This document shows, piece after piece, positions 41,117 to 52,949 of a stretch of DNA of 64,000 nucleotides. This DNA is from Lethocerus indicus. Lineage: Eukaryota; Arthropoda; Insecta; Hemiptera; Belostomatidae. Under the pieces are notes generated by a model. That model saw nothing but the letters and a program-made list of their open reading frames with translations, was not told the DNA's origin and did no database searches. Where the stretch lies: NCBI GenBank assembly GCA_019843655.1, contig JACDQD010000003.1:7380925-7444924 (forward strand), given 5' to 3'. Made by a program: the position numbers and the translations under genes. Positions within the stretch are counted from its first letter, which is position 1. Each line of letters starts with the position of its first letter.

Positions 41117-44100
41117 GTACTTACTCCCTTTCATTAGTCTCCATTTATCTGTCCAATAATTATAAGTCATTATGGAAACAATTGCGCAATATACAATTAT
41201 AGAAAATACTCCTATAATAGTAGCAATTAATTTTCACTGTCATAATGCAGTTCAAATGAATACGTTCTTATTTCAAAGATGGCATTATTTTAATGCTTCG
41301 AATATTATCATATTCTAATAAGCTATGTTGTAGTAGAGTGGTTTTCTGTGCTATATTAACTTCTTACCTTTCATAAATATTTCCTGTTATCGTGGTGTGA
41401 TTCACCTTCTAATATCCTGATTTAATGAAATATCTGGCCATAAATATATCAAGTACTTGTACGCGAGGGATCGCAATATCGTTCTTTCGAGGTGCTGTCT
41501 AAACCGGTTTGGATTATTTATTATCATAAATTAGTCATCACTTAAAAATGTCGTTTGTCGGTGAACTGACTACGGCGAGAAGTCTAAACCGGTCAAATCA
41601 GCGATTGGGGAACAGTGATGGTACTTCCAGCTCCTTAGAGAATGGACTGTTCCAAACGCGATTAATTATATAACTTAATGACGTGGGAATAAAACCACCT
41701 TAAATTAATCAGTGCAAGTATTATATAATATTATTTGATACTCGCCTAATTAAGAGTTACATTTTGTATATCTTCGGAATAGTCAACATTTGACAGATGT
41801 ATCCGCAGTTCCATTAAATATTACGACGACGCAATTGTGTCCTTATGACTTGATCCTATATATATCATATACGCGGAGTACTGTGCTGTACATTTACGCA
41901 TATTGTATTAGAACAGTTTCGGTTTAACAGTCCTTGTCGATAAGTATCGTGCGCGGTGGACATTATGGCTTTAAAATTAAATGGAGGTTTCACCACGGTA
42001 TTACTTTCACAATTCATTCCGCTTCACGTCACTGCCCGTACATTAAAAATGGGGGATCACCGTGAACTGGAAGTTAGCAAGTAGACTTCTTGTTTCAAAA
42101 TTCTATTGAGACTCGAGTTCAACCTCTTTTCAAGTGAAATTCTGAATCCTATTAGTAATCTCAGCCTGTCATCTCCACAATAAAATCTACTTCTCGCTCT
42201 GTTCATACGTCCCCTTTCTAGTCGAATCCATATTCAACTTTCAGTTAGTTAATTTTTATATCTGAAAATTCAATTTGATCGACTATTCTTACCAAGAATT
42301 ATGGTAGTCGCTAAAAACAATATACTGAATGCACTACTGTACTGATGTACTGAATTCAAGAGACCGTGGTTTCATTATTGTCCTTGTAATTGTCCAATAC
42401 GTTTGACTTATCCGTGATACTGAAGAATAGCGAGAGACCGAAAGTAACCTGTCTGCTGGCAGAACAGAGATTGTAATAATATTTAGAGTGAACCGCGACT
42501 CATACGGTACTCTGAGTTGGCACTAGATCGATTTATCCTATATCCGAACTTCGTTATCCTGTTTCCTTTTAAACTGGCCCAGTGGGGCCGGTTGTGGAGT
42601 CGGCCTTGGCCGGGAGAGGCAGTCGAAACCTCGTTAGGAGTCCAACGCTCCGGTCCCGTTATTGGTCCGCGCCCCTCCGGTACCGCTAAACTCTTCATCG
42701 CCCCACGGTTATACCATAATTTGCCCCCCCGAGTGCATCGCGTGCACACTCGGAGAACGTCCGAACGCAACGGAGTTACCAGTGCGCGAGCCGGAATTTC
42801 AGTTTACCGCGTGAAACGGACTGAAGTCGGATTTCGTCAAGTCCTAATTGTACGCGGACCATGATGAGAAAGTGTCGGAAAAATAACGCGTCGGAGAAAA
42901 TTCCCAGACTAACATTTCCAACTGGAGGCCTCGTTACTTTTATTGCATTAGCGCGATTCAATAATAAGTCACTGAAAGAATGAAAGTACTCGTACATTTT
43001 AAGTTATATGTACGTTACGTATTTTTTTTATTTTATGTACTTTAACCATCTCTATGTAAATAATTATAAATATTAGAAAATAGTTCCAAAAGAAGTGCAC
43101 CGGCTTCTTTCTAAATGGCTTTGACAAGGTATTCGACCTGCTTTGAGGTAGGGACATAAATCCTGTTGGAACCGTCAGCTGTTCACCCCAGTTTTCCAAG
43201 ACCGTTTCTACGTCTGTCCACATTTTCTAACAGTCGAGCCCACTTCTTACTGGACCTCGATTCTTTATAGTTTAAACATCTCTGTTTTACATTCTTCCTT
43301 TAGATGTATTATTAGTTAATACATCCGCGTTTAATTATTTATTTAATCCCTTTCGTTATACAATATTTCCTGAGGTAAATATAACGAGAGATTTTCCTAT
43401 CAGCTGTCACAAAAATTAATTAGGGATGTTAATTACAATAATATGCTTCTTCTATGAATTGTAAATGAAGAGGAAATGTATATACTTAATTTTTTGGAGG
43501 GGTTACTAAAAAAATGTACAGCTGCGGTCAGTTACAGTATTTTTCGTTAACCGTTATTAAGTCAATTGCAAACCATTAGGCCTTCAGTTAACGTTTAATA
43601 TATTTTCTAGCCTTATAACTGCAACGCTCTGATTAAACAATTAGGCTGCAATTTTTTACAGAATTAACTTCGAGCCTATTAAATTCGTGCTAAGTGGTCA
43701 GTTTCGCCTCCTGGCCCCTGTCTCCAGTAAGCAGCACTCAACTTTCACGTTGATAACTGCCATAAAGCCTAGCAGAACGTTCAACCTAAAAATATTTATC
43801 TGTACCGTAATTTATACCGAACTTGTTAAGGATGACAAATGGTTGAGTTTCATCCAAGCGTTAAATAAGGAGAAAATACTATCGCTTAAATTTATATCGC
43901 ATTTTCTTTATTTTATTTGTTTAAGATTCATCGGGAGTGTCATATCTGTAGATACTTCTAATATTTTATTATTGATTATTTTCACTTACTGGCAGGCCAC
44001 TATTTTAATGATTCTGTTACACTTTTACCCGCTATCTAAAATGCAATGAATTGTTCATGTTATTGTACATTGGTTCGGTACGTGCCTCACTTGACAGACT

Positions 44101-46113
44101 TACAGTACCTCAGTAAACTAAAAGATAGTTTGTTGTTATTTCTGTACACTTGGTTCGAAGTTAGTTAAGAGAAACGAACTCCTGTAAAACTTACAGCTTC
44201 TGCATTCGAGAAACGACTTCTCAGAGACCAAGTTCAGAATGAAAAATAAAAGCTTTCTTGGGAAACAATGTTCGCTGGGAGGAAAGTTTCCCAGGGCCTT
44301 TGAGCGGACACGGGGCGTTTCGGCAGGCGGCCTTTTCAGGCCCCAGCTGATTAAACACAAATTCCACGCGTCTGCCCGAGTGAAAACTATGAATATTCAT
44401 CGAAGACATTATTATTATTATTGTAAGAAAGGTTAAAACATTTCGCCGAGTTCGTTTCCACAGGTTGAAAAATACAATTGTCTTTGTCTGTAAATTCATT
44501 CCACAAAAGCCGCGCGAATAAACCAACGGAAGAGCATTTCATGTTTTCCCCGGTTTTAGTCCGAATCGTCCAGAGTTTCGGCTGCTTCTCTGTATTATGC
44601 TAGCGCCAGAATAATTCAGCCAGTATAATATGCTTTCCCAATCGGAGCGTTAAGAACATACGTAGTCCTTCCGTTGCCGGCCGAAGGAAGAAGTTTTTCT
44701 TGAAAATACCGGGGTATGCTTTCCTTGGTTTCGTAAGGTCTGCAACGTCTCTTTTCTTCATGGCTTCAGCTCACGCGTTCTGCTCTTCCCTGTGATGAAG
44801 TAATTCATGTGGGATTAGTGCAAGTAATTAGAGGATATGAAGTTATGAAGGAAGTCCTTTACATAAATGTACGACCCGAACATACACTCGATAAACCAGT
44901 TTGTATCGTTTAATTAATCAAATTGGGTTACTTCCAGGACTTAGAGTTTGTACTTCTCCACAGTAATGCTGTGAAAATTACTATTCGGCATAGATTATAT
45001 TGAAGAAATTAGTTTTAAAGCGTATTAAAATAATAGAAAAATAAATAAATCCTTGCCATTCACGATTATCCACATACCAATTGGTTATAACTCTCTACAC
45101 GACAGTTTAATTCTGAGTCAATCATTTAAATCATATTTACTAATGCTCATAAATGAAATTAGAGTAAGTGATCCTTATGTTATATTGCCCACTGTCAGTG
45201 GCTCTGATAGGTTTCAAACTGGAAAACCCCAAATTTTGAGTCTAATAATCACATATTTTATAGCGTATTCTTCGGAAAATAATTTTTTATGTAGATATGA
45301 TGGCTTCTTCAAACTAAAGAAGTAGGTCACTGTATTATGCAAGTAGCCATGCACTTTTACGACAAATCGTATGAATGAGAAATAACGTTGATACGATCTA
45401 ACGCTGACAGTTTTTGAATGTAATATGGAGACTTAAATTGGAGCACAATTTTCAATTGGACTCCACTCATGTCACCCTGCGCGCTCTTTCGCTGCAAGAA
45501 CTGAACGTCGATCCTTCAGCAATAAAGAGTTCAGTAGATGCCTTTTGGGTCATGTCCACATCGGTGTCGACTTAGCGTGCAAACCTCCCATTCGCTGTTG
45601 AGATCGTGAGTCGGCCGTCACCCCCACTTCGCCATCTGTTCGGACCGATTTTCGCTAGTAAATCATATTACCTCCGCGTTTCGAAACAGACCCTTAACGC
45701 AACTATATATAAGAAAAATGCAACACTTTTACATTTTTTCCCCTCCGCACATCTGTACGTTCGAGCGCGCCCACTCGTGTACGTCCCCCATACCCGAGAA
45801 AGAGATTAGTTTTTTTTTGCAACACCATCTAGATACGGGTACAAAATGCAATTGTTTTACATTTATCTCATTTGATTCTGAAGACTCGATAAGAGGAAGC
45901 GAAATATGTGACACCTAATTTATCTTTTCGTCTTTTACAAATAAATGACTGTGACTCAATTAATAATTAGATATATACGAAAAGAATATAAGACTAATTA
46001 GCCTGCCCTTTGCATACGAAAATAACTTCCATATTTATCTCTATTATTTTTCGTATTATTTATCTGTTAATGCTAATTCAGTATTGACTCGCTTCGATTT
46101 GTTATTTGACCAG
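41117..46113 (+). other. Intron 3 of forked/espin
   Basis: About 5 kb between two ankyrin exons. A GC-rich block at 42,560-42,800 has a short inverted repeat (CCGAGTG/CACTCGG at 42,729-42,753) and overlapping open frames on both strands, which I attribute to composition. The 120-codon frame at 43,687-44,049 has no recognisable motif. No further exon was found. Confidence 0.75.
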
Positions 46114-46296
46114 ATCCAAGAGCAGGGCGTTGAGCCGGACCTGAGGGACGGTGACGGTGCTACACCGCTCCACTTCGCGGCCTCCCGCGGCCATGTCGAC
46201 TGCGTCCGCTGGCTGCTCAGGCACGGCGCCACCCTCGTACTCGACAAATATGGCAAGTCCCCAATCAACGACGCCGCGGAGAACCAACAGATGGAA
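46114..46296 (+). CDS. forked: Forked/espin coding exon 4 (ankyrin repeats)
   Basis: Residues 153-213. It encodes DGDGATPLHFAASRGHVDCV with RWLLRHGATL after it, and then YGKSPINDAAENQQME. The first part is a near-canonical ankyrin repeat and is almost the same as the espin segment DHDGATAMHFAASRGH; the second corresponds to GGTPLHDAAENGELE. The acceptor TTATTTGACCAG gives phase 0, matching the end of exon 3. An upstream TTCAG at 46,079-46,081 would break the frame and is rejected. The donor GAA|GTGAGT is strong. The exon is 183 nt, phase 0 to 0. The frame stays open 107 codons past the donor, so intron retention would give a truncated, ankyrin-only protein. Confidence 0.95.
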
Positions 46297-46987
46297 GTGA
46301 GTAATATGTACCGGCCGCGCAAATTATGCGGTTCATTTTTTAAATTACAAACAAAAACTCCAAACGGCTCTTTTATCGGAGCAGTTTCACTCGAAACACT
46401 GAGCGTTGAAGTGCAGTTCAAATTTTCGAACTTTCGGACGCGAAATGATATTCAAGAGATGCCCTTTGCCAAATCATTAGGCAAAAAAAAAATTCGTAGA
46501 CAAATAGGAATACAACAATTAGTTCGAGAAAGAGTACATTTCTGTATTTTGTCTCTAAACAACTACTTCCAATCCAAAGTTGAAGTTATAAGACTGCTGC
46601 ATCCCAAATTCAATTGATTGAGACGAACTTCCGAGAAGGTTAGGAAAGCGGACTGGTCAAGAAATGTTAGGTTAACAAATACCGCAATCGCATGGTCTGT
46701 TTATCTGTTGACAGATCCAATAAGCCGTACTCATTGCACAATAAAAGTGAATTTCAATTTCGTACCATGCATTGCCTTGAATCAGGGCAAATCAAATAAT
46801 TGTTCAATGTGTATATATTACAAAAGGTTAGATATCTTGGATCCGATTGAAAAGTACCCCAAAAGTTAGAAAAAGAGAAAGAAAGAGAAGTCGCTCATCA
46901 AGGTGTGCCTAATCAATCATCCTTAGAAAATGATAAGTTTTTTTAAAGATAAAGGAAAACAACATTTAGTACTGTGTGACACTTTTT

Positions 46988-46988
<1 letters not shown>

Positions 46989-47042
<54 letters not shown>
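46989..47042. repeat. Compound (CA)n(TA)n microsatellite
   Basis: A short ACACAC run passes directly into about 45 bases of TA dinucleotide within intron 4. Confidence 0.95.
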
Positions 47043-47045
<3 letters not shown>

Positions 47046-48135
47046 CAAAATTCGTACCTCCAACAAAGGTAATATACTCGAAAAAATTCAATTGAACAGT
47101 TTTCTTATCCACTAATACCTGTATACCGCTCTGTAATAGCTCATGAAATATCTTTCAGGTTTTTTGATCTTTTGTTCTGTAATCGTGATTAAGACGCAAT
47201 CTTTATTTGAAGTATTCTCAGACATTTTTCACTATTTGTTATTTTTATAATATATATCCTCGTATAGAACGAGTTATACCATTTTCTTACAGTACGATGT
47301 AATAATCCAATCTGCGACATTTTGTACGTTACTAGTAGCGTCTCAAACAAAATTTTGTTTATAGTCAATCGAATCGTTCCATTTTACCTAAAAGGTGCAC
47401 TTCCAATGAGAACGAGATTACCTACAGTTCAACCTAAAATGTGCAGATGGCCCAATTGATAATTCAAATATAAATTTCCATTCTCATTATCGACCGGGGA
47501 CCGGTTCAAGGAACGCTAATCGTGAGTGGCGAAGTCAGCGAAATTAGATCATAGTTCACCGAGCTGGCCAATTTGGGCACAATCGAAATTCGGGCGGTGT
47601 GCGATAGTGCACTGTTGAATTTGTCTTCAGTTAGTGCCAGACGTTCAAACTGTCTTCGTCTAGACACAGTCCTGTTAGCTTTCACTATCTATCGTCGGAC
47701 AGTTTCGTAGAATAAATGCCAGGTAATACTCGAGCTACTTTTAGGCTCCGATTGGTTATATTCTGAAAAGACATTTTTAATACATCGATCATATTAAATG
47801 GTAAAAATCAATACTTTGTCAAATGATTAATTCACATGGTTATTTTGGTTGATTATATAATTAACTCAATGAAATTACGGGTTCTTTTCCTTGTCTTGTG
47901 AATACACAAAATATACAATATATTTTGCTAGATTTTACATTGCTACAATGATTCAACTCGTGCCTTTTATATGTGTCTTGCGTTATACTTTTCGAAGAAT
48001 GTCATAACGATATTTCTGCTATAAAACAAGCTTCCATTACCTCAGTATGTAGTGATGAAATAAAGATCGAAAATTACATCGGTATTAACTCTAGACTTAT
48101 TTCCAATAAAAAACAAATAATTTGCAGTTTAATAC

Positions 48136-48165
48136 ATATTTTGTTTTAAATATAAAACAAAATAT
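48136..48165. repeat. Perfect 13-bp stem hairpin
   Basis: ATATTTTGTTTTA (48,136-48,148) and TAAAACAAAATAT (48,153-48,165) are exact reverse complements around a four-base loop. It is AT-rich and lies in intron 4; chance is possible in such sequence. Confidence 0.7.
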
Positions 48166-49616
48166 TCTTTTGAATAGTTGACCAAAAATTTGGGTCCTCT
48201 ACAAACATTGTATTGACATTTTTTTGAGTTTGACTCGATATAGGTGGAAAATAATTGTTTCGCTAAGTAAATTTATGTTGAAAATAAGAGGAAACCAGGA
48301 CCCACAGGTCTCCAGTGTCCAATTGCTGTAGTTAATTGAGTTAGTCAGCTTTCAGTCAGCGGTGCGACAGATTGAAAAAAAATTACGTTTCCGAAGCGGC
48401 CTCAAAGTGTTTGACATGAATGTGGGGATCAGCCTGTAATCGGATTTTATATTGTCATGCGTTTGGGCCGGTTGCACAACTCCTAGACCCAATCTGTCCT
48501 CCAAACGAGGAAATCACTACCGAATGACTTTCACTACGGACGATGCCGCTCTTTGTACAATCGATACTCCCATTTCACGCCCGTACCGGACCCGAGAAAA
48601 TTTCCACCGCAGTAGAAACGCCTGATCTACTTTCAGGAACAAGCTACGAGAAATTCGTATAAATCATAATTAAAACAAACAAGTGATTTCCCGCTTTTCC
48701 TATTCTGCATTTTTATTTTTGCATACGCTACATTGAGTTATTATCGTATTACTGTACAATACATTACTCTTCTATATACTGCAGCGTTCTGTTAGTAAAT
48801 CAGTAACGCTCCTGCGGTTCCAAATGAAGTATCCTCTCTGCTTTGTCGATGCATCACTGTTATTCAAATTAAATTAAGGTGCAACAGTTCAGTGAGGATG
48901 CTTCATCGGTAACCTACGTGCGTATGTGCCCCAGCAATAAGGAAAAAATGTTATTATATTTATATATTCACAAAATACAAATTAATTCCACAAAAATATT
49001 TATTATCAACCGATGTTCAACCTCTTCTTGCTTACCTGCGCTGTCGTTGGCTAGACAGGTTTCGATTCCCGGATTTAATATAGTGTTGAAATGAATTTGC
49101 TATTGGCAACGTGCGAGGATCCCAACTGTCTTCGTTATTAGTTAACCGAACGTTTCAATTTAACCACGGCCTTTTGGCCCAGCGTCCTTTGTCGACCGAG
49201 CGCTCTCCTCCTTCAGAGTGGCGGGCGACATTTTTTCCTTTCTTCGCGGCGCTCCGAGATATCTCGTAGAGACGGGGCATTATGCAGACCACATAATGAC
49301 CGCGCGTGAGCGCAGAGTCACAATGGTGGACACCTTCTCCTTCTCGGAACTGTTGACAATAGTCGACTAGGCTGTCAACAATGCCCCCCGGGTGGGTGAC
49401 TGAACTTCTCAATCTTCCTCGACCGCCTTAGCGGCCTCCTTCCGGGCTCCAATGAAAGACGATGCCGCTGTCAAGTTATAGATTTGTTATAATTCAAGTT
49501 AATCGATGAAATAACGGAAATTCAGGTGGTTTACCCACTATTAGGCAATCCTCGATTTACTCTATAACACGATCGCTAGAAGTACACCGTCCTATTAACA
49601 TACATTTATTTTCCAG

Positions 49617-49727
49617 TGCCTGAATGTGTTAGTCCAACACGGAACGACACCTGATTATCACGAAGAGGCCAGGTACCACGGTAAACTCCACGGATGCACT
49701 TGCAGAACCTCGGATCCAACAACGAGG
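49617..49727 (+). CDS. forked: Forked/espin coding exon 5 (end of ankyrin domain)
   Basis: Residues 214-250. It encodes CLNVLVQHGTTPDYHEEARY and then a cysteine-containing piece GKLHGCTCRTSDPTTR. The opening CLNVLVQHG is the second helix of the last ankyrin repeat, corresponding to ECCQILAVNGA in espin. Acceptor TTTTCCAG, donor AGG|GTACGT, 111 nt, phase 0 to 0, so it is skippable in frame. The next intron is only 166 bases, the shortest in the gene, which ties this exon closely to exon 6. Confidence 0.92.
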
Positions 49728-49893
49728 GTACGTATACCAGCTTAAAATTAATAAATATATTTGAAGATTTCAATTTGTCAACTATCTTAAATACATTTAA
49801 CAAATAGTATCCTGTTTAATAACACGGGTACTTTTGAAGTAACGGTGTCAATTTAAAAAAATACTTAATCGCTACTCCATTGCCTTTCCATAG

Positions 49894-50203
49894 TGTTCAT
49901 ACGCGGACTGCGTAAACTACACACAAGAACCTTTCTACTTGCACGGGCCTATCGGCAAAGAGATGATGGATGCGCCCGTGGTCGGGGGCAAAGAGAGTAT
50001 TTACATCAACCCGATGGTCGAGTCGCAGGACCCGTTCTACCTGCACAACCCGGGCGAAGTGCCCTACCACCGAGTGAAGCAGCTGTTCCAAGCACAGGCC
50101 AGCATACTTGTCACTGCGGCACCGACACAAACACCGTCGCCCCCGCCTCCGCCCCCTCCACAGCAGCATTCCCAGGCCCAGCCTCAAATACCCAGCCTGA
50201 CAG
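49894..50203 (+). CDS. forked: Forked/espin coding exon 6 (FYLH repeats and proline tract)
   Basis: Residues 251-354. It encodes CSYADCVNYTQEPFYLHGPI, then ESIYINPMVESQDPFYLHNP with PGEVPYHRVKQLFQAQ, and ends with a proline run (TPSPPPPPPPQQ) and a Gln/Pro tail. The EPFYLH and DPFYLH pair and the YHRVKQLF segment look like the conserved post-ankyrin region of insect forked. The proline run is a likely binding site for profilin or SH3 proteins, as in espin. Acceptor TTTCCATAG, donor ACA G|GTAGGC; 310 nt, phase 0 to phase 1. Its end phase equals that of the internal first exon at 51,954, so both can splice to exon 7. Confidence 0.95.
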
Positions 50204-50499
50204 GTAGGCTCACAACTCCAACTCTTAACAAGTATGTCTTAATTACTCTGTTAATTTGTCCCAGATCATCAATTTAGCATTTTTACCCGTTGGGTAAACT
50301 CTACCGGGAGCAATATGACTGTACGGCAATATAAAGGAGTGCTATGCTGATACATCCGCGACTCTGATTGGAGAAGCCCTGGTAGCCGGTGTCAATATGT
50401 ATGACCGGTGGTAAATTGACGGGGTATTAGTATGCGTGGCGAGAGTGCCGCAACAGAGAGGGTAGAACCGAAAAATTATTAGTCGTATCTGATATGAGA

Positions 50500-50850
50500 T
50501 GACTTCAGCGGGAACAACAGAGGTTCGACCGAGCAACTATCGTAGTGTTCTCAACTGGCGGTAGTGACTGGGGTTGTGGGAATTTGGAAAGAAATCTGAA
50601 TTGGGTCGAATGATCCAGGGAACAGCAGAGGTCATTTGGAGGTCGTCCGGTTACGTAGGCCACCACTTAACTGCTTGACGTTTGTCCCGGTCACCTCTAA
50701 CTGACCTCTGTCGTTCTCTAGGAACATTCGACTGACTTCAGATTTCTGCTCTTCTGGTCTTCTCTGGGCCGGCCGTCTCCTTTAGCCCAGTACACTCTAA
50801 GTGACCGGCCGTCTCCTCGATGACCTCTAAATAACCTCTGCTGAATCCCG
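50500..50850. mobile_element. Imperfect foldback (inverted repeat)
   Basis: The left half (CGAATGATCCAGGGAACAGC then AGAGGTCATTTGGAGG, about 50,608-50,645) is the imperfect reverse complement of about 50,688-50,731 (CACCTCTAACTGACCTCTGT then CGTTCTCTAGGAACATTCG). Similarity continues outward through AGAAATCTGAA at 50,591 and its complement near 50,740. The outer right part also contains two direct copies of CCGGCCGTCTCCT. This resembles a decayed foldback or MITE. No transposase is present. Confidence 0.5.
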
Positions 50851-51779
50851 GTAATTTCAATCCATCTCGGACATCTTCGTGCACTCCAGCTCTATACTGA
50901 ATGTAATCCTTGATCGAAATATCTTAACTCTTAAACTCTTACTTTTAATTCACAAATACTGTAAAATGCCGCAAATTTTCTTATGGTTTGAGCCACCAAG
51001 GATTTTACCGATACGTTTAGTAAATTAACCGTGAAGGTGTAGTGAATTTGATTAAGCGGTTTGTTTACATAACTTTTGCTTATTTCATACCTTACACTTT
51101 TTTTCTGTCGAATTTCGTGTTATCTTTTCTCAGCTTGCCAATTACAAAAACTCTGTACCCCTTAGGGTGACGTGTACATTTCTAAAATATATTCTTCAAG
51201 CAGTCGATATAGTTAATAGGGCATGCATTTACTATTTAATGTCTAGATTTATAGGTATAAAATCCGTAATTGGTATAAAATGAAACTGTAATGGGTATAA
51301 AATTCGCAGTTAGAATCTTCTCGCTAAATTGCAACATGATCAAACTAGATTTAACAACTGTGTAAATTTACACAGCAGAAGCCTGTTAACCACCAGTGCC
51401 ATTTTCTTATTCAATTTAAAGTGTGACTAGTATTCGATAGGAAGTATTAGACGGACTATTAGCTAAATTATTTTTTATTATACGGTGCTTGGAAATTTGG
51501 TGGACTGCAAGTGATCAGGAAATCGTACGTTGAGAATTTTATCTTTTCAATTCTCCCACAATAGAAATTCTTCCTAGCATTTTATATTTGCCCTCCACTA
51601 TCACATATTGTTCACTTTTATTAAGGTGCGAAAGTAATAATAATGGATCAATAAAAGTGTTTACGTGTAAGACCTCCTCTCTTATCAGACAATTAATTTA
51701 GAGATAGAGGGATTGAGATAAGATAGTTGAGTGGCCGAAGCAATAAAAAAGTATTCTTAAACTCGACATTGTACAGAAC

Positions 51780-51953
51780 AGAACGGTTGATTAGTGGAGA
51801 TTAAAACAAAGCCCAGGCAGGGCTCGAATTCGTTCAGTGGCCAGGGCCAGCAGAAGTGGAGCTGGCTGAAGTTCGCTAGCTCGTTTATGGTCGATGTGTC
51901 TTTAAGTAGAAATTATAGTTCAAGTGCCCGTTGACCCGTGACTACTGAGTGAA
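51780..51953 (+). promoter_or_regulatory. Candidate internal promoter of the short isoform
   Basis: The region before the ATG at 51,954 is richer in G+C than the intron on either side and contains an initiator-like TCAGT at 51,834-51,838. No TATA box is evident. It is proposed only because a convincing, in-phase first exon follows directly. Confidence 0.35.
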
Positions 51954-52254
51954 ATGTGGCTGACATCGGTCTTGTGTACATTTTTCGGATGTGGACAGAA
52001 AGATTCCGTCGAAATAACGAGTGAGAACAGCCCTCCAGCTGCTGCTGTTGAACCGATAAAAGAAGTTAAGGAGGAGAACATTAAAGCGACAACTGAAAAC
52101 GTTAATGAGGAATTGATTGAAGGACATCAAACAGTGCCAGTTCACAGTGCCACTGTCACAATAGTCGACACCGTTGTGGAGGAGGTCGTAGAACAAACAC
52201 AGACGCCGGTCGTCTTCACCAAATTCAACCACGTTCAAGACCAAAACCAACTGG
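51954..52254 (+). CDS. forked: Alternative first exon of a short, ankyrin-less isoform
   Basis: The ATG at 51,954 opens a 100-codon reading frame plus one base, starting MWLTSVLCTFFGCGQKDS and followed by an acidic, low-complexity stretch with Glu, Val and Thr. The donor G|GTAATG leaves one base of a codon, and joining it to exon 7 gives Val (GTG) and continues VKVEVHNSSSG. Exon 6 ends in the same phase, so this exon and exon 6 are interchangeable inputs to exon 7. The predicted short protein is about 653 residues, keeping all proline-rich and actin-binding parts but no ankyrin repeats. Cys8 and Cys13 in a hydrophobic N-terminus could be lipid-modified; that is inference. Without the splice, the frame stops at 52,275-52,277 as a 107-residue peptide. 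Drosophila forked is known to make several transcript sizes including short ones. Confidence 0.65.
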
Positions 52255-52887
52255 GTAATGCCGAAATGGTCAACTAGTATTTTCTCAGTGAGTCCACATT
52301 CATTCGACATTGCTGGAATGTTGCCATTTTCAGTCTACCGACAAACATTCCTCCTAATAATAGTCAGTTTCAGTAGTCAATCTGTATTCTTTTTATTATT
52401 TTCGGCTGAAAGGCGTTATATTAATTTATGAGGGCGTTAAACAAACATTTCCCGTTCTATTATTAACATCCTAATAATAGAATGAGCATACATATTGGAA
52501 AATTTAAGATAAATTTAATAGGTACTAGCATACATAAAAAATCTATTTATATCTATTCATCTAATACGATTTTTTGAATGAATCTCCCTCTCACTAAATA
52601 AGAAATTTGTGTCCTTCCAATTCAATACTTCTAGTACTATATTCTATTCATCACTATATTCTACTCTTCTATATTTTCAAAGCACATTTCGTGTAACAAT
52701 ACATTTTTCATAAAACAAAAATTTAAACTCTGGCTTCTGGAATATTACATATTGCCAAATCATAGTTATGTCAGTTACGTAAACAACCTGCAAAAATATG
52801 TATATGATAGGTCATTCAGTTACTCATTTTTTATTTTTATATCTCTATACATATGCCTTTTTATTCTTATTGATTAAAAAATATTGA

Positions 52888-52889
<2 letters not shown>

Positions 52890-52943
<54 letters not shown>
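52890..52943. repeat. (TA)n microsatellite
   Basis: About 54 bases of TA dinucleotide just downstream of the alternative first exon, in the CpG-poor part of intron 5. Confidence 0.95.

Positions 52944-52949
<6 letters not shown>

Larger units (their letters stand above)
46297..49616 (+). other. Intron 4 of forked/espin
   Basis: About 3.3 kb. It opens with a frame that continues from exon 4 to a stop at 46,617. It then carries a short CA run with a long TA run (46,989-47,042), a 16-base palindrome (47,345-47,360) and a 13-bp perfect hairpin (48,136-48,165). A box-B-like string occurs near 49,055 without a convincing box A. No further coding sequence is recognised. Confidence 0.75.

Noticed and set aside
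42483..42864. Opposed open frames of 95 and 115 codons on both strands
   Set aside because: Mirror-image open frames in GC-rich DNA are expected by composition. Neither translation resembles a protein family.
43687..44049. 120-codon plus-strand frame in intron 3
   Set aside because: A hydrophobic C-terminal half suggests membrane segments, but AT-rich DNA gives such residues by chance. No start context or homology was seen.
46079..46113. Alternative acceptor TTCAG at 46,079-46,081 for exon 4
   Set aside because: Its use would put two extra codon bases before exon 4 and break the frame from exon 3; the acceptor ending at 46,113 fits exactly.
49050..49075. Box-B-like string GGTTTCGATTCCCGG in intron 4
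   Set aside because: It is a good match to a tRNA or SINE box B, but no box A at proper spacing and no cloverleaf could be drawn.
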